This document shows positions 1 through 6,164 of a DNA stretch of 7,325 nt, one piece after another. Position 1 is the stretch's first letter. Every line of letters begins with the position of its first letter. Both the position numbers and the translations under genes were made by a program. This DNA comes from Candidatus Planktophila sp. Its GTDB lineage: Bacteria > Actinomycetota > Actinomycetes > Nanopelagicales > Nanopelagicaceae. The DNA lies in the NCBI GenBank assembly GCA_030832135.1, contig JAURJS010000095.1, positions 1 through 7,325 of the forward strand, written 5' to 3'. Under the pieces are notes generated by a model, which had not been told where the DNA came from, did not search any database, and saw only the letters and a list, made by a program, of their open reading frames with translations.

Positions 1-40
1 AAAGAAGAAAAGCCCCGAGTGTGAAAGGCACTCGAGGCTT
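1..40 (-). terminator. Rho-independent terminator after tRNA-Arg
   Basis: Read on the minus strand, bases 40-29 pair with 21-10 in a 12-bp stem with one G-T pair, closed by a 7-base loop (22-28). A T-rich run (complement of 1-9) follows. It begins 6 bases beyond the 3' end of the tRNA, so it most likely ends the tRNA transcript. The T run is interrupted by C, but the stem is long and otherwise perfect. Confidence 0.85.
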
Positions 41-46
41 AACTTG

Positions 47-119
47 TGCGCGCGAAGGGATTCGAACCCCTAACCTTCTGATCCGTAGTCAGATGCTCTA
101 TCCGTTGAGCTACGCACGC
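47..119 (-). tRNA. tRNA-Arg, anticodon ACG
   Basis: The minus strand folds into a complete 73-base cloverleaf. The 7-bp acceptor stem is GCGTGCG/CGCGCGC with one T-G pair. Bases T8 and A9 are followed by a 4-bp D stem (GCTC/GAGC). The anticodon stem is TCTGA/TCAGA with loop CTACGGA, giving anticodon ACG. The variable loop is 5 bases, and the T arm is AGGGG-TTCGAAT-CCCTT. The discriminator base is A. CCA is not encoded, as the following bases are CAA. An ACG anticodon normally needs A34-to-inosine editing (TadA) to read the CGN arginine codons; that is family knowledge and not visible here. Confidence 0.97.
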
Positions 120-144
120 TTATTTAATTGTGGAACAGATGCGA

Positions 145-173
145 ATAATACCTTCTTATTAGAGCGCGCCCAA
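145..173 (-). promoter_or_regulatory. Probable sigma70-type promoter of tRNA-Arg
   Basis: On the minus strand a -35-like TTGGGC (173-168) and a -10 TATTAT (150-145, five of six consensus bases) are separated by exactly 17 bases. Transcription would start near 138, leaving about 19 bases before the tRNA 5' end. The -35 box lies inside the last codons of fprA, so the tRNA probably has its own promoter even though fprA runs toward it. The -35 matches consensus in only about half its positions. Confidence 0.5.
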
Positions 174-1433
174 ATTGAGCAGTTCTTCGCGAGAAACCGC
201 CTTTTTCCGTGGTTTTCCAAGCGGTTCACCCGCTGCCACTTCAGCAGCGTTGATCTGCTGCCAGTGCAACTGCGTGACTACCTTGTTATGGGTGATGATT
301 TCAGTGATATCACCAGCGCTCTTTGGCTCGCCTAACTGTGAAACAAGGAGCTTCATGACATCGGCGGCATCTGACTTATTTGTACCAATTACACCTGATG
401 GTCCGCGCTTTGCCCAGCCCACAACATAGAGATTATCTGAAACATATCCATCGGTATTAACGACCTTGCCACGCTCATATGGAATACCTTCAAGCGATGC
501 CGCTTCATAACCGATTGCTGTAATTACCAATCCACACTTAATGCTAAATACTTCATCTCCCCCGGTGTGTTGAAATACAACTTCCTCAACTTTTCCATCG
601 CCTTTAATCTCAATAGGGGTTGCAAGGAATTGAAAGGTCATCGTGCGCTCATGCGAAGTCGCATCGCTTTCGGCAATCAGCGTCATCGCATCAAGATTAG
701 ATTTAGTATCTTTTTCGATCTCATCTCCAGCTCTCACAATTGCGGCAGCAATATCTTCTGGATGCATGATTACGTTGGTATGTTCGAGTTTTGGAAGCTC
801 GCGAAGTTCAGGTGATGTAAATGCTGCATGCTCTGGTCCGCGGCGAGCGCTGATAATGACGTTGCGGATTGCGCTCTTCTTGAGAGCTTCAATTGCGTGA
901 TCTGCCGTATCGGTTGGGTCAAGCTCTGATGGTTCAAGTGCCAACATACGAGCAACATCCATCGCAACGTTTCCAGCACCGATGACAACTGCTGTCTGAG
1001 AAGAGAGATCAATCTGTTCATCTTTAAAATCAGGATGGGCGTTATACCAAGGGACAAATGTCGCAGCAGAGAGAGATCCTGGGAGGTCTTCTCCAGGAAT
1101 TCCGAGCTTCTTACCTCGAGCAGATCCAGTTGCGATGACAACTGCGTCATAGCGCTCCTTCAACTGCTCGATGGTCAGATCGCTACCGAGTTCGAGATTG
1201 GCGAAGAGGCGAAAACCTTCAGCCGTTGCAATCTTCTCAAATACCTTTGAGACGGTTTTAATCTTTGGGTGATCTGGGGCGACGCCGCTGCGCACTAAGC
1301 CCCATGGCGTTGGCAGGCGCTCAATCATGTCGATTGAGAAGGAGAGCTCATCGGAGGCTAGGTTCTGGAGAGCTTGGGCTGCGAAATAACCAGCAGGACC
1401 AGCACCAACAATTGCGACCATATAGCTCTTCAC
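159..1433 (-). CDS. fprA: Ferredoxin/flavodoxin-NADP+ reductase, FprA (adrenodoxin reductase-like)
   Basis: A 424-residue cytosolic flavoprotein expected to move electrons between NADP(H) and ferredoxin-type proteins. The N-terminal FAD fold shows GAGPAG (residues 10-15) and an acidic residue after beta-2 (Glu38), followed by the family block PTPWGLVRSGVAPDHP (41-56). The NADP-binding fold shows GAGNVA (152-157) and the ARRGP segment near residue 200. The C-terminal signature GWAKRGPSGVIGTN sits near 340-353. All three blocks are typical of mycobacterial FprA and mitochondrial adrenodoxin reductase. There is no fused ferredoxin domain. Length is slightly below the usual 450-460 residues. Translation starts at GTG, supported by GAGGGAG five bases upstream; the ATG at codon 5 would lie too far from that site. 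The gene starts 37 bases after the secreted-protein cassette on the same strand with no clear terminator between, so read-through is possible, although a TAAACT box at 1464-1459 could be its own -10. Confidence 0.93.
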   Translation of the reverse strand: MKSYMVAIVGAGPAGYFAAQALQNLASDELSFSIDMIERLPTPWGLVRSGVAPDHPKIKTVSKVFEKIATAEGFRLFANLELGSDLTIEQLKERYDAVVIATGSARGKKLGIPGEDLPGSLSAATFVPWYNAHPDFKDEQIDLSSQTAVVIGAGNVAMDVARMLALEPSELDPTDTADHAIEALKKSAIRNVIISARRGPEHAAFTSPELRELPKLEHTNVIMHPEDIAAAIVRAGDEIEKDTKSNLDAMTLIAESDATSHERTMTFQFLATPIEIKGDGKVEEVVFQHTGGDEVFSIKCGLVITAIGYEAASLEGIPYERGKVVNTDGYVSDNLYVVGWAKRGPSGVIGTNKSDAADVMKLLVSQLGEPKSAGDITEIITHNKVVTQLHWQQINAAEVAAGEPLGKPRKKAVSREELLNLGAL

Positions 1434-1438
1434 TGCGA

Positions 1439-1445
1439 CTCCCTC
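1439..1445 (-). promoter_or_regulatory. Ribosome binding site of fprA (decides GTG start)
   Basis: The minus strand reads GAGGGAG, then five bases, then GTG at 1433. The alternative ATG start at 1421 would be 17 bases from the site, so the GTG start is preferred. Confidence 0.7.
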
Positions 1446-1470
1446 TGATAAGGGCGCCAGTTTAGCGGTT

Positions 1471-2004
1471 CTACGAGTGAGTGACTGCTGTAGTTATAAA
1501 GGAAGTGCTGGCTGAAATGCTGACGGAGAAAACGCCTGTCTTATTTTGGACGATTTGGAAGCTATAGAAGCTATTAGGGGTTGAAGGCAAGATATAGGTA
1601 ACCGCGCTTCCCGGGGTGATCGATTGAGTTGTTGAGCTACCTGAGGCACAGACATTTGTTCCGGTAAAGGCGACGTTGATATTGCAACGTCTAAATGCTG
1701 AGACATTCGAATTTGCTGGCAATGTAATTTTCATGGTGAATCGCGAGGAGGTGAATGAACCCGAATTGTTGATGAAGAAGTTCTTTGGAATGCCATTAAT
1801 TACCGCAGTTGTATAGATAGCAGCAGGGTTGGTGAATGTCTGAAATCCGCTAGCAAATATTATGAGCTTTCCGGAGGAGATGGAGAGAGTGTTGTTCTTT
1901 GCAATAGCGGTCGTCGCAAAAGAGGTAGGTGGCTGGATGAGCGCAAGTATAAACGCGCCCACCACAGCGGCGACGAGAGATGTAGATCTATGGTTGCTTC
2001 TCAT
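1471..2004 (-). CDS. Small secreted protein of the SipW/TasA-like cassette, function unknown
   Basis: A 177-residue exported protein not recognised as a named family. The N-terminus has basic residues (R2, H5, R6), a hydrophobic core at 10-23 and a likely cleavage site after S28-F29-A30. The mature part is rich in Ser, Thr, Asn and beta-branched residues and looks like an all-beta domain. It has exactly two cysteines, C107 and C119, probably a disulphide. Its order of elements (short beta stretch NNTLSISSGKL, then an FFINNSGSF stretch, then a Cys pair around a T-G-T motif) parallels the TasA-like protein encoded just upstream, suggesting a diverged paralogue or accessory subunit. There is no sortase motif or C-terminal membrane anchor. 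The gene starts at ATG with a textbook AAGGAG six bases upstream and lies 34 bases after the TasA-like gene, so co-transcription is likely. A role as minor fibre subunit or assembly factor is inference from position only. Confidence 0.8.
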   Translation of the reverse strand: MRSNHRSTSLVAAVVGAFILALIQPPTSFATTAIAKNNTLSISSGKLIIFASGFQTFTNPAAIYTTAVINGIPKNFFINNSGSFTSSRFTMKITLPANSNVSAFRRCNINVAFTGTNVCASGSSTTQSITPGSAVTYILPSTPNSFYSFQIVQNKTGVFSVSISASTSFITTAVTHS

Positions 2005-2038
2005 CTCCCTCTCCTTCCCCCAATCTCTTCGATTTCTA

Positions 2039-2710
2039 TTAGCTATTTGTTGTGACTGCGCTGCGCTCTGTGACTGTAAACTGCCAAGTGAGAGCGGCTG
2101 TGAGTCCTTGAACTGTATTTAAAGGAAGAACACCATTAACTGTATTCTCATTTCCAGTAGGAAGAGAGATCGAAACTTTCAAACGGTTGAGCCCACCAGC
2201 GAGAACTGTGGGAAGGGTGATGGCCTGTGCGCCTGACTTAAGTACAGCGACCGAGGTAACTGACATCGCCACTGTTGTGGTTCCCGAACAGGTGCCTGTA
2301 TTCGTCCATGCTACCGAGCATGTGAAAAGTGTGACCTGCAATCCAGTCGTTACGTTATTTACAATGGTATTGGAATCGACTGTTGAGATAAGGAGTGTTG
2401 GAGATGCTCCATCTAGTGTTCCAGCGTTAGTGAGATCGATATAACGATTGACTGTATCGCCAGGTCCCAATGCGGTAATTGCGGAGGTAAATCCTCCGGT
2501 AATTCCTGAAACAGATGATGGCGCCAAGGTAAGGCTCAAGGTACCTGTTGTAACAGAGCCTCCTGAGGTATTTGAAGCTGTTGCAGTGAGAGCGGCAAAG
2601 ACATTAGAGGAGATAAGTCCCGCACCACCAATTGCTGCTGCGGCGATGATAGTTACTTTGAGAGCCATACTTCCTGCACTCTTCGATAGAACATTGGCGA
2701 CTGGGCTCAT
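2039..2710 (-). CDS. TasA/CalY-like secreted protein with SipW-dependent-type signal peptide
   Basis: A 223-residue exported protein, probably a surface fibre or matrix subunit. The signal peptide has Lys10 and Lys18, a hydrophobic stretch at 19-33 and a likely cut after V37-F38-A39. The next segment, SGGSVTTGTLSLTL (49-62), matches the 'GTL-beta strand' block that follows the cleavage site in TasA, CalY and camelysin-type proteins. GPGDTVNRYIDLTNAGT (82-98) matches their PGD...N-G-T beta-sandwich block. Two cysteines, C131 and C141, probably form a disulphide. The protein contains no histidine, so it cannot be an HExxH metalloprotease despite the 'camelysin' label often given to this family. 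There is no LPXTG motif and no C-terminal membrane segment. Its ATG overlaps the stop of the SipW-type peptidase gene by 4 bases (ATGA), with AGGGA seven bases upstream. This coupling to its presumed dedicated peptidase is the same gene logic as sipW-tasA in Bacillus. Confidence 0.8.
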   Translation of the reverse strand: MSPVANVLSKSAGSMALKVTIIAAAAIGGAGLISSNVFAALTATASNTSGGSVTTGTLSLTLAPSSVSGITGGFTSAITALGPGDTVNRYIDLTNAGTLDGASPTLLISTVDSNTIVNNVTTGLQVTLFTCSVAWTNTGTCSGTTTVAMSVTSVAVLKSGAQAITLPTVLAGGLNRLKVSISLPTGNENTVNGVLPLNTVQGLTAALTWQFTVTERSAVTTNS

Positions 2711-3354
2711 GATTTGTTCCCTACCTTCTCTTCTTTCTCGATTGCAAGAGACTCCTGCAAATTATCGATAAGTTCACGGTACTGCTGGCTGCTGCGTCGC
2801 TCTTCCATATAAAGATCGCGATAGACGCGCTCTGGAGTCAAGCTTGCGACGATTCTCTTTCTAAAGAGAAAGGCAAAGAGCGCAAGTAAATTTGCAAGCA
2901 CCAAAGCGCTTGCCGTTAATTGACGGCCCTGAACGGTATTGAGATAAATCATTGGCCGTCCGATTACGGGTACACGAAATTGAACCTGAGAGATTGTTCC
3001 AATAGGAGAAACCATGTATGGCTCGCGATCAACGGCTTCATTAGCATCGCCGCGAGTTGTGATTCTTAGTGTGCCGTTGATATTTCGCACCTCTTCGACG
3101 CGATGTGAATAATAAGTATCGGTCACTTGATTATTTACTGCGATGACATCACCAACAGAAATTTCTGAAGCTTCTACCAAACGAGTGATATAGACATCAC
3201 CGGCGTTAGCTGAAGGTTGCATAGATCCGGTGAGGATGGGTGAAAACCCGAATCCAAATTGGGATGTGAGAATTGCAGGAGATATAGCTGCTCCAAGTGC
3301 GAGAACGATGAAGATCGTCTTGCCCACTCGGCTAGCCCTGCCTCTACTTCTCAT
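2707..3354 (-). CDS. sipW: Signal peptidase I, SipW (ER/archaeal) type
   Basis: Membrane peptidase expected to remove signal peptides from the two secreted proteins encoded directly downstream. Numbered from the ATG at 3354 (215 residues), there is a basic N-terminus, a membrane segment at about 13-31, then TGSMQP with the nucleophile Ser44. SHRV carries His84, the general base that replaces lysine in this subclass, and RGDAN contains Asp103. A second membrane segment lies at about 146-164, followed by a roughly 50-residue charged, helical cytoplasmic tail. Ser44 is close to Ser47 of Bacillus SipW, which favours this start. An in-frame GTG at 3414 would add 20 residues; it has only AGGGG about 12 bases upstream. 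The ATG at 3354 has no Shine-Dalgarno site but has a TACTTT box placed for a leaderless transcript. The 3' end overlaps the TasA-like gene by 4 bases. Confidence 0.88.
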   Translation of the reverse strand: MRSRGRASRVGKTIFIVLALGAAISPAILTSQFGFGFSPILTGSMQPSANAGDVYITRLVEASEISVGDVIAVNNQVTDTYYSHRVEEVRNINGTLRITTRGDANEAVDREPYMVSPIGTISQVQFRVPVIGRPMIYLNTVQGRQLTASALVLANLLALFAFLFRKRIVASLTPERVYRDLYMEERRSSQQYRELIDNLQESLAIEKEEKVGNKS

Positions 3355-3360
3355 GTGGTG

Positions 3361-3366
3361 AAAGTA
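3361..3366 (-). promoter_or_regulatory. Possible -10 box for leaderless sipW transcript
   Basis: The minus strand reads TACTTT, then six bases, then the ATG at 3354. This fits a TANNNT -10 box whose start site would be the A of the ATG, the leaderless arrangement common in actinobacteria. No convincing -35 box is seen at 17-18 bases. If translation really starts at GTG 3414, this box would be inside the gene. Confidence 0.3.
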
Positions 3367-3370
3367 CGGT

Positions 3371-3392
3371 GTGAACCTCACGATAACTTCAC
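3371..3392. promoter_or_regulatory. Cluster of GTGA/TCAC half-sites, possible operator
   Basis: Bases 3371-3381 read GTGA-acc-TCAC, a perfect 4+4 palindrome. The first half-site, GTGAA, is also an inverted match to TTCAC at 3388-3392, and a further direct copy of GTGAA is at 3358-3362. The cluster lies between the divergent sipW and receiver genes, just upstream of the proposed leaderless sipW start, where an operator would act. The repeats are short and could be chance. If sipW starts at 3414 the cluster is coding. Confidence 0.25.
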
Positions 3393-3486
3393 AATTACGT
3401 TCTCTAACCTCCACGATGCGGTATTTCCCCTATTTTTCAGCACTTTTAGCGAATTACGCCCATACCCTTAGACATCACTTCAAGAT

Positions 3487-3495
3487 GGAGGGAAG
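3487..3495 (+). promoter_or_regulatory. Ribosome binding site of the receiver gene
   Basis: GGAGGGAAG stands seven bases before the ATG at 3503. It decides that start over upstream in-frame ATGs at 3371 and 3485, and it places the true N-terminus directly before the first beta strand of the receiver fold. Confidence 0.8.
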
Positions 3496-3502
3496 TACAC
3501 GA

Positions 3503-3901
3503 ATGAATCAAGATAAGAGCAAGATTCTCGTTGTCGACGATAATCAAGATATCCGCCAACTAGTTTCGCATATCCTTGACGCAGATGGCTTTCACGTATT
3601 TTCTGCGGATGATGGTGAGAATGCCAGAGCTATTCTTCAGAATAACCGCGTTGATCTCATTCTCTTGGATGTGATGATGCCCGGCACTTCAGGCATCGAA
3701 CTTCTTAGTGAGATTCGAACAGGAGCTTTGAAAAGCCACCGTGAGGTTCCCGTCATCATGATTACAGCAATGGCAGGAACAGACGACATAGATAAGGCGC
3801 TTGCTATTGGCGCAGACTCTTACATCGTCAAGCCCTTTAGGGGCGCGCTTATCCGGGAAAAGGTTCGTGCCATTTTAGAACTTCCACAATCAGAGATATA
3901 A
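3503..3901 (+). CDS. Receiver-only response regulator (CheY/Spo0F-like)
   Basis: A 132-residue soluble protein made of one receiver domain and no output domain. All phosphorylation residues are present: the acidic pair Asp12-Asp13, the phospho-acceptor Asp56 in LLDVMMPG, Thr88 in MITA, and Lys110 in VKPF. Such stand-alone receivers either signal by binding a partner (CheY) or act as phosphate shuttles in a relay (Spo0F). Here it is the first gene of an operon whose kinase ends in an HPt-like domain but lacks a receiver, so the shuttle role is the better fit. The start is set by GGAGGGAAG seven bases before the ATG. The next gene begins 15 bases downstream. The partner and direction of phosphate flow are inference. 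Confidence 0.93.
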   Translation: MNQDKSKILVVDDNQDIRQLVSHILDADGFHVFSADDGENARAILQNNRVDLILLDVMMPGTSGIELLSEIRTGALKSHREVPVIMITAMAGTDDIDKALAIGADSYIVKPFRGALIREKVRAILELPQSEI

Positions 3902-3916
3902 AGATCGGAGACCGTA

Positions 3917-4426
3917 ATGAAGAAAATCGCCATAATCGTTTTAGCACTTGCCGTTACCACTACATCTACTTTTACGTCGAGTGCAGCAGAAAATAATCCC
4001 TATGGAATCTCTACTGTTGATCCAGCTGGAGTTAATGAGGTTATCTTTACCGTATCAAAAGGTTCAAAGAAATCGATGTTTGCATATTCTCGCCTCCTGA
4101 AAATGAAGAGCACAACAATCTCGATTTACGAACCTTTCCTCAAGAAACGTCAAACATTTACCGTTATACCGATGAAAAATTTCTTTTCCTTAGTCGGTAT
4201 CTCTGGAAAAGATAAGGTAGCAACTGTTGCTCTCAATGATTACATTTACTCCAATACCGCCTCAGAATTCATATCCGCCGGTGCCTATATTGCAATCAAG
4301 CGAAATGGGGTTGAAATCCCCTACGACCAAGGTGGCCCAATCCGCTTGATCTTCTCCGATAAGAGCAAGTGGGCAAAGAATTTAGATGCTTGGAACTGGT
4401 CTCTCGTCGCAATCAGAGTTAAATAG
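3917..4426 (+). CDS. Exported small protein with sulfite-oxidase (molybdopterin oxidoreductase)-like fold
   Basis: A 169-residue exported protein. The signal peptide has Lys2-Lys3, a hydrophobic core at 4-13 and a likely cut near residues 23-24. The mature part resembles the short, stand-alone oxidoreductase-like proteins of the SUOX fold (the COG3915-type group). The pattern visible is ALNDYIYS (105-112), an AYIAIKRNG stretch, GGPIRLIF (139-146) and a terminal WNWSLVAIRV (159-168), which mirrors the family's 'DGY...GPL.lvyP...W.W.l..I.V' layout. Catalytic sulfite oxidases ligate molybdenum with a cysteine, but this protein has no cysteine, so enzyme activity is unlikely or of another kind. 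It follows the receiver gene by 15 bases, with GGAG six bases before its ATG, and is four bases ahead of the kinase gene. That position suggests it supplies or modulates the extracytoplasmic signal; this is inference. Family call is from motif memory only. Confidence 0.72.
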   Translation: MKKIAIIVLALAVTTTSTFTSSAAENNPYGISTVDPAGVNEVIFTVSKGSKKSMFAYSRLLKMKSTTISIYEPFLKKRQTFTVIPMKNFFSLVGISGKDKVATVALNDYIYSNTASEFISAGAYIAIKRNGVEIPYDQGGPIRLIFSDKSKWAKNLDAWNWSLVAIRVK

Positions 4427-4430
4427 TCCA

Positions 4431-6164
4431 ATGGATTCAGCCAAGAGAAGTCAAGAACTTCGCTCAATTGCGAGGTTTAAGATCACGAAGTTCCAGTGGG
4501 TAATCGCATCTCTCGCGCTACTCTCGATCATCTCTCTCGGCATCTCATCTTTTATTCAATCCAATTCCACAGTGAAGCAATCGGCGATGCTGAGCAATGT
4601 CGAAACGCCTGCCGCATCGATCATCTTCACTCAGAGGGAGACACTGGTCTATGCCACTCGCTTAGCTCAATGGTCTAATGGCGGAACGACGAGGCGGGCA
4701 GTACAGATAGCTCGAAGTTTGCTAGCCCAACGTCTGGCTGTTGTAGATATGAGTGGACGTTCAATGGGGAGCAGGGCGCAGGAGAGCTACTGGAGCGCCC
4801 TTCGTAAATCTGACGAGATTGTGGCAAAGGCGCCAATAGGTATCTTGCCTGAGTCTATTCACGATGAAATTAATCGCGAGATCTCGCCGATCATTGATGA
4901 AATACTCGCTGAGGCTCGAAAGCTGGTGGTTTCTTACCAACGCTCTATCGATAATGAAAGCAAGAAGAGCGCTGAAGAGAACGCCACGCGTGATCAAATC
5001 TCACTTATCCTCTTCTATCTCTCGCTCTTTTTCAGTGGCCTCTTCCTCTTACTTAATGTTCTTACTAATTTCAAGAACTATAGAACCGCCGGAAGATATC
5101 TTATTGAAGAGCAGGAACGGCTAGATAAAATCATCCAGGAACTCCAAGTAGCCAAATCTACAGTTACTGAACTCCAGAATTTAAGTGATTCAAAGAATGC
5201 TTTTATTGCAACTGTAAATCATGAACTGCGAACTCCTCTCACATCAATTATTGGTTACATCGATATCATCCGAGAAGAAGAGGCTACGCGTAAGTCAGAT
5301 TACTTAACCCAGTATCTCAACACCCTTGATCGCAATGCTCAAATACTCCTCAATCTCGTAGAGAGCATGCTCACCCTCAGTAAAATCGATGGGGATAAAG
5401 CAAGAATCATTCAGGAGAAAGTTTGGATTAATGAAATAATTGATAGTGCAATATTTACGATGAAGCCCCAAGCAAATAATTCCGGTGTGACCATCGAACT
5501 TGATTCTGAGGATGAATTCTATGTTGAAGGTGATGGCGGGCAATTACTCCAAGTCTTTATCAACCTCATCGGAAATGCTGTGAAATTTAGTCCTAAGGAT
5601 TCCACAATTAAGATTTTAATCCGGGCTCACATCAACCCAGATGGCCTCGATCTCGTACGAATAACCCTCGAGGATAAAGGTATAGGTATCCCGGCCGAGG
5701 ATATTGAGCACCTCTTCACCCGTTTCTTCCGCGCCAACAATGCTGTCTCAGACCACTTTCAGGGAACTGGCCTAGGCCTCTCAATCGTCTCTCAAGTTCT
5801 TGAGCGCCATCAAGGGCAGATCTCGCTCACATCAGTCCAGGGTGAGGGCACAACCTTCACTGTCGACCTCCCTCGACAACTTACTAGTGAAGAGAAGCTC
5901 ATCCGCTCAAGGCGTGGTGAAGTCTTAGAGAGAGCGATTGCAGCTTTTGAAGCATCAACTCCTGCAACCATTGGTGCCATCGCCCATGAAATGGGCGGCG
6001 CACTCGGCTTCTACGACTATTCATTGGTCGGTTCAAGATTGGTTGAATACTCGCGTACGCTGAGCGAACACGAGCCCCCAGTTGAGGAAGAATTTAATGC
6101 CTCTCGAGAAGCTTTCTTATCTCTATTGAAATCCGTGCGGGAAGGAGGCGAACCCCATGAGTAA
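4431..6164 (+). CDS. Membrane sensor histidine kinase with C-terminal HPt-like domain
   Basis: A 577-residue inner-membrane kinase. A first membrane segment (about 21-43) and a second (about 191-213) enclose a roughly 145-residue, mainly helical extracytoplasmic sensor region. No HAMP domain is evident; a coiled-coil-like linker (about 222-258) leads to the HisKA domain with the H box NHELRTPLT (phosphorylated His264). The ATPase domain has the N box (Asn382 in IGNAVKFS), D box EDKGIGI (Asp415) and G2 box GTGLGLS (445-451). After about residue 482 there is an extra 95-residue helical domain with IAHEMGGALGFYDY, which fits an HPt domain with His519 as the second phospho-histidine. The usual Lys three residues after that His is Gly here. 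No receiver domain lies between kinase core and HPt. The ATG at 4431 is four bases after the preceding stop and has only a weak ribosome site, suggesting translational coupling. An in-frame ATG at 4386 inside the previous gene was not chosen. The last 8 bases overlap the next gene. Confidence 0.92.
   Translation: MDSAKRSQELRSIARFKITKFQWVIASLALLSIISLGISSFIQSNSTVKQSAMLSNVETPAASIIFTQRETLVYATRLAQWSNGGTTRRAVQIARSLLAQRLAVVDMSGRSMGSRAQESYWSALRKSDEIVAKAPIGILPESIHDEINREISPIIDEILAEARKLVVSYQRSIDNESKKSAEENATRDQISLILFYLSLFFSGLFLLLNVLTNFKNYRTAGRYLIEEQERLDKIIQELQVAKSTVTELQNLSDSKNAFIATVNHELRTPLTSIIGYIDIIREEEATRKSDYLTQYLNTLDRNAQILLNLVESMLTLSKIDGDKARIIQEKVWINEIIDSAIFTMKPQANNSGVTIELDSEDEFYVEGDGGQLLQVFINLIGNAVKFSPKDSTIKILIRAHINPDGLDLVRITLEDKGIGIPAEDIEHLFTRFFRANNAVSDHFQGTGLGLSIVSQVLERHQGQISLTSVQGEGTTFTVDLPRQLTSEEKLIRSRRGEVLERAIAAFEASTPATIGAIAHEMGGALGFYDYSLVGSRLVEYSRTLSEHEPPVEEEFNASREAFLSLLKSVREGGEPHE

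Noticed and set aside
21..335. Plus-strand open frame of 104 codons across the tRNA
   Set aside because: Its N-terminal part is simply the antisense translation of the tRNA (the familiar spurious peptide containing REGIRTPNLLIRSQ), and the rest is antisense to fprA. It is not a gene.
770..1150. Minus-strand open frame of 126 codons inside fprA
   Set aside because: It is a different frame of fprA, with low-complexity Leu/Ser composition and no domain; fprA itself shows full family motifs across this stretch.
1434..1470. Terminator between the secreted-protein cassette and fprA
   Set aside because: No stem followed by a T run is visible in the 37-base gap; only the fprA ribosome site and a possible -10 box are there.
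2039..2710. Camelysin-type metalloprotease activity for the TasA-like protein
   Set aside because: The protein contains no histidine at all, so no HExxH zinc site is possible; a structural fibre role fits better.
2448..2771. Plus-strand open frame of 107 codons opposite the TasA-like gene
   Set aside because: It is antisense to the signal-peptide region of the TasA-like gene, with Pro/Val/Ala-rich composition typical of a shadow frame and no ribosome site.
3917..4426. True molybdenum-dependent sulfite oxidase or MsrP catalytic subunit
   Set aside because: The protein is too short, has no cysteine to ligate molybdenum, and its signal peptide lacks a twin-arginine motif.
4386..4430. Longer kinase start at ATG 4386
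   Set aside because: It would overlap the preceding gene by 41 bases and add a non-family N-terminus; ATG 4431 just after the preceding stop fits coupled translation and gives a normal short cytoplasmic lead before the first membrane segment.
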